DNA of 64,000 nt, from assembly GCF_900091565.1 (NCBI RefSeq), contig NZ_FMCV01000002.1, forward strand, positions 124,001 through 188,000, in the 5' to 3' direction. The translations under genes and the position numbers were made by a program. Position 1 is the stretch's first letter; every line of letters starts with the position of its first letter. Shown here piece after piece: positions 41,024 to 50,782 of the stretch. A model generated the notes under the pieces. It was not told where the DNA came from and made no database searches. It saw only the letters and a list, made by a program, of their open reading frames with translations. The DNA comes from Micromonospora marina (GTDB lineage: Bacteria > Actinomycetota > Actinomycetes > Mycobacteriales > Micromonosporaceae).

Positions 41024-41830
41024 GTGGAGTACACGTCCGGCGCCGCCTCCTGGCAGAAGGCCCTCCGCCGCGCGGCAGCCGCCCTGCTGCCCCGGCGCGC
41101 CCGCCAGCGCCGCCCCGGCTGGTCCGTCGGCGTACCCCTGATCGCCGCCGCGGCCGGCCTGCTCTTCACCACCACCGCCACCACCGCTGGCGGCACCTCC
41201 CTGCGCGAGGACCGCCGGCCCCAGCTCACCCAGCTGATCGAGGACCGCCGCGAGGAGGTCGCCGCCAGCGAGGCGAAGGCCGCCCGGCTCCGCGCCGAGG
41301 TGGAGGAGCAGACCGAAGCGCTCGCGGGCGCAGACGGGCCGATCAAGACCCAGCGGGACCGGGCCGCCGCCAGCCGGCAGGGCGCCGGATTCACCGCGCT
41401 CACCGGCAGCGGCGTGACCGTCGAGCTGAACGACGCCGACCGGCGGCCCGACCAGCCCCTGCCGAAGGGCGCCAGCAACGACGACCTGGTGGTGCACCAG
41501 GGCGACGTCCAGGCGGTCGTCAACGCGCTCTGGGCCGGCGGCGCGGAGGCCATGTCAATCATGAACGTCCGCGTGCTGAGCACCAGCGCGGTACGCTGCG
41601 TCGGTAACACCCTGCTGCTGCACGGCCGGGTGTACTCCCCTCCTTTCAAGATCGTGGCAATCGGCGATCCCGCGGAGCTCCAGCGGGCGCTCGCCGCCTC
41701 TGAGGGAGTGCGGGTGTTCAAGGAAGTGGCCGACCACTACCAACTCGGGTACGTCGAACGCGTCTCCACGGTCAGCGTGCCGGCGTTCGAGGACTCCACC
41801 GCGTTGCAGTCGGCGACGGTGCCCCGGTGA
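41024..41830 (+). CDS. DUF881-family membrane-anchored protein
   Basis: GTG 41024 follows AAAGGGA. The 268-residue protein has a basic N-terminus, one transmembrane helix (residues ~35-55), a coiled coil ([20 protein letters not shown]) and a DUF881 extracytoplasmic domain ([55 protein letters not shown]). DUF881 proteins accompany division genes in actinobacteria and Firmicutes; function unproven. Stop overlaps the sortase GTG (GTGA). Confidence 0.9.
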   Translation: MEYTSGAASWQKALRRAAAALLPRRARQRRPGWSVGVPLIAAAAGLLFTTTATTAGGTSLREDRRPQLTQLIEDRREEVAASEAKAARLRAEVEEQTEALAGADGPIKTQRDRAAASRQGAGFTALTGSGVTVELNDADRRPDQPLPKGASNDDLVVHQGDVQAVVNALWAGGAEAMSIMNVRVLSTSAVRCVGNTLLLHGRVYSPPFKIVAIGDPAELQRALAASEGVRVFKEVADHYQLGYVERVSTVSVPAFEDSTALQSATVPR

Positions 41831-43476
41831 CCGGCGGCGACCCCCGGGAACGCACCGGCCACGACCGCCAGGAAGAGCCGACCGCGTTCCTCCCCCGGGT
41901 CGAGCGTCCGGCCCCGGCGTCGCCGCCCCCGCTCGACCTGCCGTGGCCCGACGCCGGTCCGGCCCACACCTCCCCGGCCCGACGCGGCCCGGACACCCGG
42001 CCGCCCGTCCCGCCGCCCGCCGCCCCGCCACAGGCCGCGCCGCCCCGGACCGCCCAGCCGCCCGTCGCTCCGCCGCCGACGTGGCCGGGCGGTCAGGGGC
42101 ACCAGCAGACGGGCACCCCCCGCGCCGAGGACGGCCTCCGGTTCCGCCCCCCGGCGAGCGAGCTTCCCCCCGGGGGTACGCCCCACCCGGCCGGCCCGGC
42201 GCACCACGGCCCCGCACACCACGGCCCGGCGGACCACGGACCGGCGTACCGGGGTGGTTCCGCCACCCCCGGGATGCGCCCCGCGGCGCCCGCCGACGTA
42301 CCACCCCCGCCGGGTGAGCGTCCCCCGCGACCGGGACCGTACGGGCCGGCGGCGCAGCAGCACCCCGTCCGCCATCCCACCGGAGGAGCGATCCCGCCCG
42401 AGCGCGGTGGTCGCGGTGGACAGCCGCCGCAGACCGGCGCCCGCCCGTGGGAGACCGGCGGACGCCCGCCGGAGGACGGTAGCCGCCCGGCAGGGGGTGA
42501 GGGACGGCCGCCCGGCGTACCCCCTCTCGGCGGGCCGGCCGGCGCGGACCGGACGCCTCCCGTCGATCCCGGAGCCACGGCGGTGCTGCCCGCCGTCAAC
42601 CGCCCGCCTGCGGACCCCCGGATGGACGCCACCGGGCTGATGGGCGCGGTGCCCCCGGCGCCGGACACCGGCGACGGCGGCGCGGAGCCGCCCGCCGAGC
42701 CGCCCCGCCCCCGGCGCGGCGAGCGGGTGGTGCAGTTGCGACCCGAGCAGACCGGCGAGGGATACCGCAGCGTCTACTCCGAGCTGACCCGCCCGACCGT
42801 CGGCTCCCGGCTGCGCACCGTCGTGCGGGGCACCGGCGAGCTGCTGATCACCTTCGGCCTGGTGGTGCTCCTCTTCGCCGGGTACGAGATCTGGGGCAAG
42901 GCGGTCATCGTCGAGGCCCACCAGAGCGACCTGAACAGCCAGCTCGCCCAGGAGTGGAGCGCGGCCGCGGACCCGACTGTCGGCCCGACCACCGCTCCGA
43001 CGGTGAAGCCGAAGCCACCGGCCAAGGGGAGGCCGGTCGCCGGCCTCTACATCCCCAAGTTCGACAAGCACTGGGTCGTGGTCGAGGGGGTCAGCCCGGA
43101 GGACATCCGGTACGCCCCCGGCCGCTATCCGGACAGCGCCATGCCCGGCGAGGTGGGCAACTTCTCCGTCGCCGGCCACCGGATCCGCTCCACGTTCTGG
43201 CGGCTGGACGAGATGAAGTCCGGCGACGCCATAGTGGTCGAGACCAAAACCGAGTGGCTCGTCTACCGGGTCTACCAGCAGCGGATCGTCAAGCCGTCCC
43301 AGGTCGAGGTGGTCGCGCCGGTGCCGGGCAAGCCAGGCCGGAAGCCCACCGAGAAGCTGCTCACGCTCACCACCTGCAACCCGAAGTTCGACAACTACGA
43401 GCGGCTGATCATCCATGCCCGGCTGGACGACGTCCAGGCCAAGTCGGCGGGCCGCCCGGCCGAACTGGAGACGTGA
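41827..43476 (+). CDS. Class E sortase with long Pro-rich cytoplasmic N-terminus
   Basis: The 549-residue protein starts at the GTG overlapping the DUF881 stop. Residues 1-~305 are Pro/Gly/Arg-rich with [16 protein letters not shown] repeats; a transmembrane helix follows ([19 protein letters not shown], ~336-354). The sortase domain has the catalytic His in [13 protein letters not shown], Cys in LTLTTCNPK and Arg in ERLIIHARL. Class E sortases join proteins bearing LAxTG-type signals to the wall. The N-terminal extension is far longer than usual and, like other tails in this cluster, may bind cytoplasmic division proteins. Confidence 0.93.
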   Translation: MTGGDPRERTGHDRQEEPTAFLPRVERPAPASPPPLDLPWPDAGPAHTSPARRGPDTRPPVPPPAAPPQAAPPRTAQPPVAPPPTWPGGQGHQQTGTPRAEDGLRFRPPASELPPGGTPHPAGPAHHGPAHHGPADHGPAYRGGSATPGMRPAAPADVPPPPGERPPRPGPYGPAAQQHPVRHPTGGAIPPERGGRGGQPPQTGARPWETGGRPPEDGSRPAGGEGRPPGVPPLGGPAGADRTPPVDPGATAVLPAVNRPPADPRMDATGLMGAVPPAPDTGDGGAEPPAEPPRPRRGERVVQLRPEQTGEGYRSVYSELTRPTVGSRLRTVVRGTGELLITFGLVVLLFAGYEIWGKAVIVEAHQSDLNSQLAQEWSAAADPTVGPTTAPTVKPKPPAKGRPVAGLYIPKFDKHWVVVEGVSPEDIRYAPGRYPDSAMPGEVGNFSVAGHRIRSTFWRLDEMKSGDAIVVETKTEWLVYRVYQQRIVKPSQVEVVAPVPGKPGRKPTEKLLTLTTCNPKFDNYERLIIHARLDDVQAKSAGRPAELET

Positions 43477-43479
43477 ACC

Positions 43480-43752
43480 GTGTACTCGTGGATCTGGCGG
43501 AAACTGCCGTTCGGGCTGCCCGGCAAGCTGATCGGCTCGCTGATGCTGGCCACCGCCACCGTCGCGCTGCTCTGGCTCGTGGTCTTCCCGTGGGCCGAAC
43601 CGCTCCTGCCCTTCGACGACGTGCAGGTCACCCAGGACTCCGGCGTGCCGGGTGACGGTGGGATCACCGAACCGACCGGGCTGCCCGGCGAGGAGGAGCT
43701 GCCGTACAGCACCGAGACGAACAACGCCCCACCCTCCACCCCGAACAGGTGA
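43480..43752 (+). CDS. Small single-pass membrane protein of the sortase-pabA block
   Basis: The 90-residue product starts at GTG 43480, three bases after the sortase stop. It begins MYSWIWRKLPFGLPGKLIGS, has one transmembrane helix (~residues 17-37), a PWAEPLLPFDDVQV motif, and an acidic, Pro/Thr-rich extracytoplasmic tail. I have seen such small proteins in this position in related genomes but know no function. Its stop overlaps a GTG of the next gene. Confidence 0.85.
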   Translation: MYSWIWRKLPFGLPGKLIGSLMLATATVALLWLVVFPWAEPLLPFDDVQVTQDSGVPGDGGITEPTGLPGEEELPYSTETNNAPPSTPNR

Positions 43753-43757
43753 CACCG

Positions 43758-44408
43758 ATGCGCGTACTGGTGATCGACAACTACGACTCGTTCGTCTTCA
43801 ACCTCGTGCAGTACCTGGGCCAGCTCGGCGCGGACTGCGAGGTGCGGCGCAACGACGAGATCGACGTCGCCGACGTGGGCCGGGCCGGTGCCGCCGGTGT
43901 CCTGCTGTCGCCCGGCCCCGGCAGCCCGGACCGGGCCGGCATCTGCCTGGACGTGATCCGCGAGTACGCCGGCAAGCTTCCGATCTTCGGTGTCTGCCTC
44001 GGTCACCAGGCGATCGGCGAGGCGTTCGGCGCGACTGTCGCCCGCGCGCCGGAACTGCTGCACGGCAAGACCTCGGAGGTACGCCACGACGGTGTGGGCG
44101 TGCTCGCCGGGCTGCCCGATCCGTTCACCGCCACCCGCTACCACTCGCTGGCCGTCCTGCCCGAGACGCTTCCCGACGAGCTGGAGGTCACCGGCCGGAC
44201 CGCCTCCGGCGTGGTGATGGCGATGCGGCACCGCACGCTGCCGATCGAGGGCGTGCAGTTCCACCCCGAGTCGGTGCTGACCGAGGGCGGTCACCTGATG
44301 CTGGCGAACTGGCTGGCCGCCTGCGGCTTCCCGGCGGCGCTGGAGCGCGCCCCGGAGCTGACCGCCGAGGTGGACGCCCGCCGCCGAGCCGCCTTCACCC
44401 CGGCCTGA
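43758..44408 (+). CDS. pabA: Anthranilate / aminodeoxychorismate synthase glutamine amidotransferase (component II)
   Basis: The 216-residue class I glutamine amidotransferase starts MRVLVIDNYDSFVFNLVQYL, has SPGPGSPDRAG, the nucleophile Cys in GVCLGHQAIGEAFG and the catalytic His-Glu in GVQFHPESVLTEGG. It supplies ammonia to a component I partner for folate or tryptophan synthesis; the partner is not here. ATG 43758 has AGGTGA upstream; GTG 43749 overlapping the previous stop is an alternative. Position next to pknB is conserved in actinobacteria (called trpG or pabA). Confidence 0.93.
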   Translation: MRVLVIDNYDSFVFNLVQYLGQLGADCEVRRNDEIDVADVGRAGAAGVLLSPGPGSPDRAGICLDVIREYAGKLPIFGVCLGHQAIGEAFGATVARAPELLHGKTSEVRHDGVGVLAGLPDPFTATRYHSLAVLPETLPDELEVTGRTASGVVMAMRHRTLPIEGVQFHPESVLTEGGHLMLANWLAACGFPAALERAPELTAEVDARRRAAFTPA

Positions 44409-44447
44409 CCCCCCGCCCCGCACCCCCGCCCCGCCCTTGCGCCGACT

Positions 44448-44502
44448 GATCATGAAGTTTGCGGGGACAAATCGGGCGTCCACTGCCGCCAACTTCATGA
44501 TC
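44448..44502. repeat. Intergenic palindromic repeat, TCATGAAGTT type
   Basis: GATCATGAAGTT (44448-44459) is the exact reverse complement of AACTTCATGATC (44491-44502); inside, GCGG and CCGC extend the hairpin. It lies between the convergent pabA and pknB genes. I recall similar palindromes scattered through Micromonospora intergenic DNA. Confidence 0.85.
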
Positions 44503-44533
44503 GACGGAGAAATGGGCGCGGCGGCCAGCGGCG

Positions 44534-46372
44534 TCAGCGGTCGGTACGGGTCGGGGCCACCGGCGGGAACGGGAAGCCACTGCCGCCGCCGTTGCCGCCG
44601 CCATCGTCGCCCGGTGTGCTCGGGGACGGGCTGGGGGTGGCGCTCGGTGTCGGGCTGGTCGGCTCCTCCTCCTCGCGCGGCACGTCGACCTCGATGGTCA
44701 CCCGCTCGCCCTTGGCCAAGCTGGTTCCGGCGCGGGGCGACTGGCTGCTGACCTTGCCCGCGTCGGACGGGTCGACCTCGTTCCCCTCCTCGACCCGGAC
44801 CTCGTAGCCGGCCTCCTCGAGCCGCTGCGTCGCCTGGTCCTCGGTGTAGCCGCGGACGTTCGGCACCTCGCTGACGTTGCCCCTGGAGACCTTGAGCGTC
44901 ACCTTGCTGCCCTCGGCGACCGCGCTGCCCTCCTTCGGCGAGACGTCGACGACCTGGTCCTTCGGCGCGCTGTCGTTCACTTCCTCCACCACGGGAACGA
45001 GATTCTGCTCCTGCAGGCGCGTCTGCGCGGCACCCACGGTGCTGCCCTTCAGGCCGGTGGGGATGTTCACCTGGCCCGGGCCGGTGCAGACGTTGACGGT
45101 GACCTCGGTGTTCTTCTCCACCCGCTGGCCGAAGGACGGGCTCTGGTCGACCACCGAGCCCTTCTCGCACGTGGTGTTCTGCACCGGGTCACCGTCTGTG
45201 AACCGCAGCCCGGCCTGGGTGAGCGCCGCCTGCGCCTCGGCCTGCGTACGGCCCACCAACTGCGGCACCGACACCTTCTCGTTGCCCGCCTGGTTGAGCC
45301 AGAGCGCGGTGCCGAGCGCGATCACCGCGAGCACGCCGAGTGCGGCGAACGAAGCGATGACCCAGGACGAACTCTTGCGCTTGCCCGGGTCACCGACCCG
45401 CGCCACCGGCTGCTGGCGGGTCTGCGGGCCCATCATCTGGGTCTGCTGCGCCTGGTGGTAGCCGCCCGCGGCGGCGCCCATCGGCATGGTCTCCTCAGCC
45501 GGCATCACCGGGGTGGCGAGCACCGGCCGCCCGGCGGCGGCACGGAGCAGGTCCGCCCGCATCTCACCGGCGCTCTGGTAGCGGTTGAGCGGGTTCTTCG
45601 ACAACGCCTTGAGCACGATGGCGTCGACGGCGGGGTTGACATCCGGGTTGATCGTGCTCGGCGTCGGCGGCTGTTCCCGTACGTGCTGGTACGCGACGCT
45701 GACCGGGCTGTCCCCGACGAACGGCGGGTGGCCGCAGAGCAGCTCGAACAGCACGCAGCCGGCCGCGTAGACGTCGGAGCGGGCGTCGACCGCCTCGCCG
45801 CGCGCCTGCTCGGGCGAGAGGTATTGCGCGGTGCCGATGACCGCGCTGGTCTGCGTCATCGTGGTGGCGCCGCTGGCCAGCGCCCGGGCGATGCCGAAGT
45901 CCATCACCTTGACCTGGCCGGTCTGGGTGAGCATCACGTTCCCGGGCTTGATGTCCCGGTGGATGATCCCGTGCCGGTGGCTGAACTCCAGCGCCGCGCA
46001 CATGTCGGCGCAGATCTCTAGCGCCCGCCGCGGCTGGAGTCGCCCCTCGACGCCGAGGACCTCCTTGAGGGTCCGGCCGTTGACGAACTCCATGACGATG
46101 AACGGCAGGGTCTCGCCCGTGGGGCCGGTCTCCTCGCCGGTGTCGTAGACGGCGACGATGGCCGGGTGGTTGAGCGAGGCGGCGTTCTGCGCCTCCCGGC
46201 GGAACCGCATCTGGAAGGTGGCATCCCGGGCCAGATCGGCACGGAGCATCTTGATCGCGACATCCCGCCCGAGCCGGAGGTCACGGCCGCGGTGCACCTC
46301 GGCCATGCCGCCGTAGCCCAGCAGCTCGCCGACCTGATACCTGCCACCGAGCAGGCGGGCCTGCGCTGTCAT
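44534..46372 (-). CDS. pknB: Serine/threonine protein kinase PknB with PASTA domains
   Basis: The 612-residue protein has a kinase domain (Lys41 in VAIK, HRD 138-140, DFG 158-160, GTAQYLSPEQA activation segment), a cytoplasmic juxtamembrane linker, one transmembrane helix (~336-359), three PASTA domains starting near residues 366, 434 and 502, and a Ser/Pro/Gly-rich end. PASTA domains bind muropeptides, so PknB senses peptidoglycan state and phosphorylates division and wall-synthesis proteins. ATG overlaps the pknA stop (ATGA). Mycobacterial PknB has four PASTA domains; here I count three. Confidence 0.97.
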   Translation of the reverse strand: MTAQARLLGGRYQVGELLGYGGMAEVHRGRDLRLGRDVAIKMLRADLARDATFQMRFRREAQNAASLNHPAIVAVYDTGEETGPTGETLPFIVMEFVNGRTLKEVLGVEGRLQPRRALEICADMCAALEFSHRHGIIHRDIKPGNVMLTQTGQVKVMDFGIARALASGATTMTQTSAVIGTAQYLSPEQARGEAVDARSDVYAAGCVLFELLCGHPPFVGDSPVSVAYQHVREQPPTPSTINPDVNPAVDAIVLKALSKNPLNRYQSAGEMRADLLRAAAGRPVLATPVMPAEETMPMGAAAGGYHQAQQTQMMGPQTRQQPVARVGDPGKRKSSSWVIASFAALGVLAVIALGTALWLNQAGNEKVSVPQLVGRTQAEAQAALTQAGLRFTDGDPVQNTTCEKGSVVDQSPSFGQRVEKNTEVTVNVCTGPGQVNIPTGLKGSTVGAAQTRLQEQNLVPVVEEVNDSAPKDQVVDVSPKEGSAVAEGSKVTLKVSRGNVSEVPNVRGYTEDQATQRLEEAGYEVRVEEGNEVDPSDAGKVSSQSPRAGTSLAKGERVTIEVDVPREEEEPTSPTPSATPSPSPSTPGDDGGGNGGGSGFPFPPVAPTRTDR

Positions 46373-47754
46373 CGCGTCTCTCGTCCTTCGCTCGTCGTCG
46401 TACCGCCGCCGGCCGACAGGAGGCGTACCTCACGACGGTACGACGTGCGGACCGGATAGTCGCCTCCGTACGCCTGCACCGCGCCGGAGGTAACGCTCAC
46501 ACTCGCCGGAGCGGCTGCGGTACCACCGTATTTCCGGTACAGGAACGAAATCACGCCCGAGCAGAGGATGACCAGTACGGCCACCACGATCGCCGTCGTC
46601 CACAGCCCGGACCGGGAGCGCCGGGGCGCAGCGGCGGCGGGTGGTCGCGCGTACCCCAGGGGGGTGTGCGGGGGCACGGGGCGTGGCTGCGGTACGGGGG
46701 CCGCGCCGCGCGGTGCCACCGGTGGGCGGGGCTGCGGGGCGGGATGCGCGATCACGGCCGGGCGCGGTGCCGCGACCGGCGGGCGGGCCGGCGACACGGG
46801 TGGCCGGGGCTGCGGGCGCGGGGCCGCGGCCGGCGGCTGCGGGCGCGGAGCGGCCGTCGGCACCTGCGCCCGCGCGACCGGTGCGGCCGGCGAGGCGGGT
46901 ACGCCGGAGATCGGGCGTCCGGAGCGGGCCGCCTGCGAGAGCGCGAGTTTGGCCTGCCGGGCGATGCTCGCCAGCGCGGCGGCGCTCGGCCAGCGGGCGG
47001 CCGGATCCTTCGCCATGGCCCGATCGACGATCGCCCGGACCTGCGGCGGGATGTCGGCCGGAAGCGGCCGGGGCGCGTCCCGTACGTGCTTCATGGCGAT
47101 TTCGAGGGGGTTGTCCCCTTCGAACGGACGGCGGCCGGCCAGGCACTGGTACGCGACCACGCCCAGCGCGTAGACGTCCGAGGCGGGGGTGGCGACAGCG
47201 CCGGTGGCCTGCTCCGGCGAAATGTACGAGGCGGTGCCGAGCACCGAGCCGGCGGCGGTGAGCTGGCCGACCAACTCCGAGCGGGCGATGCCGAAGTCGG
47301 TGAGCACGAGCGTGCCGTTCGGCCGGACCAGCAGGTTGCCGGGCTTCACGTCGCGGTGCACGATGCCCTTCTCGTGCGCCGCGTGCAACGCGTCGGCGGC
47401 CTGCGCCAGCAGCGCCATCGTGCGGGCCGGGGTCAGCCGCCCGACCCGGCTGAGCGTGGCCGAGAGCGCGTCGCCCTCGACGTACTCCATCACCAGGAAC
47501 GCGATGTGCTGGTCGCTGCCGAAGTCGTAGACGTCGACCACGCCCGGGTGGTTGATGGTGGCCATGGTCCGGGCCTCGCCGCGGAACCGCTCGGCGAAGC
47601 CGGGTTCGTCGAGCAGCGCCGGGAGCAGGCTCTTGACCGCGACGGTACGACCCAGCACCTGGTCGGTGCCGCGCCACACGTCGCCCATGCCACCGCTGGC
47701 GATCCGCTCGTCGAGGCGGTAGCGGTTGCCGAGCTTCACTCCCGGGCCGAGCAC
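46369..47754 (-). CDS. pknA: Serine/threonine protein kinase PknA
   Basis: The 461-residue kinase has Lys41 (VAVK), HRD at 133-135, DFG at 153-155 and GTASYISPEQA. After the kinase domain come ~100 residues of Pro/Arg/Ala-rich linker, then one transmembrane helix (LWTTAIVVAVLVILCSGVIS) and a short extracytoplasmic tail without PASTA domains, as in mycobacterial PknA. GTG 47754 follows the pbpA stop by one base. It regulates cell shape and division with PknB. Confidence 0.95.
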   Translation of the reverse strand: MLGPGVKLGNRYRLDERIASGGMGDVWRGTDQVLGRTVAVKSLLPALLDEPGFAERFRGEARTMATINHPGVVDVYDFGSDQHIAFLVMEYVEGDALSATLSRVGRLTPARTMALLAQAADALHAAHEKGIVHRDVKPGNLLVRPNGTLVLTDFGIARSELVGQLTAAGSVLGTASYISPEQATGAVATPASDVYALGVVAYQCLAGRRPFEGDNPLEIAMKHVRDAPRPLPADIPPQVRAIVDRAMAKDPAARWPSAAALASIARQAKLALSQAARSGRPISGVPASPAAPVARAQVPTAAPRPQPPAAAPRPQPRPPVSPARPPVAAPRPAVIAHPAPQPRPPVAPRGAAPVPQPRPVPPHTPLGYARPPAAAAPRRSRSGLWTTAIVVAVLVILCSGVISFLYRKYGGTAAAPASVSVTSGAVQAYGGDYPVRTSYRREVRLLSAGGGTTTSEGRETR

Positions 47755-47755
47755 G

Positions 47756-49264
47756 TCAGCGCCTCCCGGAGTCGGCGATCGCCGCCGCCATGATCCGGCC
47801 GGCGATGCGGGCCGCCTCGGCGCTGCCGCCGCTGCCCGCCTGCTCCAGCTCGACGCAGACCGCGGAGAGCGGCGTGCCGTCCTTGTCCAGCGCGAAGCCG
47901 ATGAACCAGCCGTGGTCCGGGGTGTTCGGGCCGGACTCGGCGGTACCGGTCTTGCCGCCGACGACGAAGCCGTCGATGGCGGCCCGGCGACCGGTGCCCT
48001 CCTTCACCACGTTCTGCATCATGTCGCGCAGGTCGGCGGCGACCTGACCGCTGATCGGGCGGCGCAGCTCGCGCGGCTGGGCGGCGTCGTAGACGGTGGT
48101 GCGGTCCGGCCCGAGCAGTTGCTTGACGAGGTAGGGACGCATCTGCTTGCCGTCGTTGTTGGCCACCGCGGCGGCGATCAGCGCGCCCTGCAGCGGCGTC
48201 ATCCGCACGTTGTTCTGGCCGATCGACGACTGCGCCAGCGCGGCCTGGTCGGTGCTGCCGTCCGGGTTCTGCATGTCGCCGGTGCGGCTGGCCGCCACCG
48301 GGAGGCCACCCTCGCCGAGTTGGCCGACGGTGAGGTCGTCCTGCTCGAAGCCGAACTGCTTCGCCTTCTCCTTGACCTTGTCGGCGCCGAGCCGCACGCC
48401 GAGCTGGGCGAAGCCGGTGTTGCAGGACTCGGTGACCGCCTCCCGCAGCGTCACCTGCGACTCGGGGCAGATCGACGGCGCGGCGTTGCGAATCGGCTGA
48501 CCGGCGCCGGGCGCGGTGTAGCTGGAGCCGGCCGGGATGCGGGTCTGCTGCCCGACGCCGTTCTCCAGCGCCGCCGCCGCCATGATGATCTTGAAGGTGG
48601 AGCCCGGCGGCAGCGTCTCGGACAACGCCCGGTTCGCCAGCGGCCGCTCCTTGTCCTTCTCCAGCGTGTTGTACGCCCGGTCCGCCTCGGTGCTGTTGTG
48701 ACTCGCCAGCGGGTTCGGGTCGAAGCTCGGCATCGAGACCAGCGCCTGCACCGCGCCGGTACGCGGATCGATCGCGATGGCCGCGCCCTTGGTCGCGCCG
48801 ACCTCGTTGTCGTTGAGCTGCTTGAACGCCGTCTCCTGGGCCCGCTTGGAGAGCGTCAGCAGCACGTTGCCGCCACCGGTCTCGTCACCGGTGAACATGT
48901 CCTTGATCCGGCTGGCGATGAGCGCGTCGCTGGTGCCGGCCAGGAAGTCGTTCTCCAGCCGCTCGATGCCGCTCGCGCTGCCGTTGACCGGCTTCCAGCC
49001 GAGCACGTGCGCGTACATCGCCCCACCCGGGTAGGTGCGCTGGTACTTCAGCTCACCGCCGGTCTCCTTGCTGAGCGCGTACGCGGTGCCGCCGACCTCG
49101 ATGTTGCCGCGCTTGCGGTCGTACTCGGCAACCTGGACGCGGCCGTTGTAGTCGCTGTTGCGGTACTCGTCGGCCTTGTAGGCCTGAATCCAGTTCAGGT
49201 TCGCGAACAGCAGTCCGAACAGGACGATCACGACAACGCCGACGCGGCGCAGGGGGGCGTTCAC
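47756..49264 (-). CDS. pbpA: Penicillin-binding protein PbpA (class B transpeptidase)
   Basis: The 502-residue protein has an N-terminal transmembrane anchor (residues ~8-25), a class B pedestal region and a transpeptidase domain with SxxK = STFK (Ser222), SCN at 280-282 and KTGT from 438. It cross-links peptidoglycan outside the membrane and pairs with the SEDS glycosyltransferase encoded next to it. ATG overlaps the rodA stop. Confidence 0.95.
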   Translation of the reverse strand: MNAPLRRVGVVVIVLFGLLFANLNWIQAYKADEYRNSDYNGRVQVAEYDRKRGNIEVGGTAYALSKETGGELKYQRTYPGGAMYAHVLGWKPVNGSASGIERLENDFLAGTSDALIASRIKDMFTGDETGGGNVLLTLSKRAQETAFKQLNDNEVGATKGAAIAIDPRTGAVQALVSMPSFDPNPLASHNSTEADRAYNTLEKDKERPLANRALSETLPPGSTFKIIMAAAALENGVGQQTRIPAGSSYTAPGAGQPIRNAAPSICPESQVTLREAVTESCNTGFAQLGVRLGADKVKEKAKQFGFEQDDLTVGQLGEGGLPVAASRTGDMQNPDGSTDQAALAQSSIGQNNVRMTPLQGALIAAAVANNDGKQMRPYLVKQLLGPDRTTVYDAAQPRELRRPISGQVAADLRDMMQNVVKEGTGRRAAIDGFVVGGKTGTAESGPNTPDHGWFIGFALDKDGTPLSAVCVELEQAGSGGSAEAARIAGRIMAAAIADSGRR

Positions 49265-50754
49265 GGCCGGATCACCTCCGTCTGGGCGCCGTGCAACTGC
49301 TCGGGCGGGCCGCCGGCGGGCCGGGCCGCCGGGCCACCACCGCCGGTCACCGGACGGCGGGCGCCGTCGGAGACCCGCAGCAGCACGGCGATCAGCAGCC
49401 AGTTCGCCATCAGCGAGGAGCCACCGGCGGACAGGAACGGGGTGGTCTGACCGGTCAGCGGGATGAGCTTGCTGATGCCGCCGACGATGACGAAGACCTG
49501 GAGGCCCAGCGTGAACGCCAGACCGCCGGCGAGCAGCTTGCCGAACGAGTCCCGCACCGCCAGCGCGGCGCGCAGGCCCCGCTCCACGATCAGCAGGTAG
49601 ATCACCAGCAGCGCGGAGAGACCGAACAGCCCGATCTCCTCACCGATGCCGGCGAAGATGAAGTCGGTCTGCACCTCGGGCAGCAGCGTCGGCTGACCTC
49701 CGCCCGGCCCGGCCCCGAACAGGCCGCCGGTGCCGAGCGTGAGCAGGCCCTGCACCAGCTGGTAACCCCTGTCGTACGGCTCGGCGAACGGGTCCAGCCA
49801 GATCTGCGCCCGGTCGTAGAAGTTGGCGAACGGGCCACCCACGGTGCTACCCAGAACGTACGCCAGGTAGGCGCCGCCGAAGAACAGGATCAGGCCGATC
49901 AGCAGCCAGCTGACCCGCTCGGTGGCGATGTAGAGCGTCACCACGAACATGCCGAAGTAGAGCAGCGACGTGCCCAGGTCCTTCTCGAAGATCAGGACCA
50001 GGAGGCTGACGATCCACACCACGAGCACCGGGCCGAGGTCGCGCCCGCGCGGGAAGTCGATGCCGAGCACCCGCCGGCTGGCGAGCGAGAGCACCTCGCG
50101 TTTACGCACCAGGTAGTAGGCGAAGAACGTGAGCAGGGCCAGCTTCGCGAACTCACCCGGCTGGATCTGCCCCAACCCGGGCACGATGATCCAGAGCTTG
50201 GCGCCGTTGATCTCGGAGAACCGCGACGGCAGCATCGCCGGGATCATCACCAGGACGATGCCGGCCAGGCCCAGGGTGTACGCGTACCGGGACAGCGAAC
50301 GGTGGTCCCGCATGACCGCCAGCAGCCCGGCGGCGAGCACCACGGCGGCCAGCGTCCAGGCGAGCTGCCGGCCGCCGGTGCCGGCGAAAATGGCCAGGTC
50401 CTCCCGTTCGGCGGGCGCGGCCTTGGCCAGGTCGTACCGCCGCAGGAAGCCGACGCCGATGCCGTTGAGCAGCGCCACCGCCGGCAGCAGCGCCGGATCG
50501 GCGTACGGCGCCAGCCAGCGGATCACCAGGTGCAGGCCGAGGAAGACCAGTCCCAGCGCGGCAGCCGGGATCCAGAAGTCGGACGTGATCGTGTCCAGCG
50601 CCTTCGCCTCGACCATCGCCGCGTACGCGGCCACGAGCACCATGGCGAGCAGGAGCAGGGACAGCTCGGCGTTACGCCGGGACCGGGCCAGGCGCACGCC
50701 GGACTGCTCGCCCGTCGAAGCGGGCGAGGCGGCCGGTACGGCGGCTGCGGTCAC
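49261..50754 (-). CDS. rodA: SEDS-family peptidoglycan glycosyltransferase (RodA/FtsW)
   Basis: The 497-residue protein has about twelve transmembrane helices and SEDS motifs: NGAKLWIIVPGLGQIQPGEF, FEKDLGTSLLYFG (catalytic Asp region), DRGYQLVQGL, LPEVQTDFIFAGIGEE and TPFLSAGGSSLMANW. It polymerises lipid II into glycan strands with PbpA. Start is GTG 50754, 28 bases after the pstP stop. Confidence 0.95.
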   Translation of the reverse strand: MTAAAVPAASPASTGEQSGVRLARSRRNAELSLLLLAMVLVAAYAAMVEAKALDTITSDFWIPAAALGLVFLGLHLVIRWLAPYADPALLPAVALLNGIGVGFLRRYDLAKAAPAEREDLAIFAGTGGRQLAWTLAAVVLAAGLLAVMRDHRSLSRYAYTLGLAGIVLVMIPAMLPSRFSEINGAKLWIIVPGLGQIQPGEFAKLALLTFFAYYLVRKREVLSLASRRVLGIDFPRGRDLGPVLVVWIVSLLVLIFEKDLGTSLLYFGMFVVTLYIATERVSWLLIGLILFFGGAYLAYVLGSTVGGPFANFYDRAQIWLDPFAEPYDRGYQLVQGLLTLGTGGLFGAGPGGGQPTLLPEVQTDFIFAGIGEEIGLFGLSALLVIYLLIVERGLRAALAVRDSFGKLLAGGLAFTLGLQVFVIVGGISKLIPLTGQTTPFLSAGGSSLMANWLLIAVLLRVSDGARRPVTGGGGPAARPAGGPPEQLHGAQTEVIRP

Positions 50755-50782
50755 GGATACGTCCTCGGGATCGAGCCGGCAC

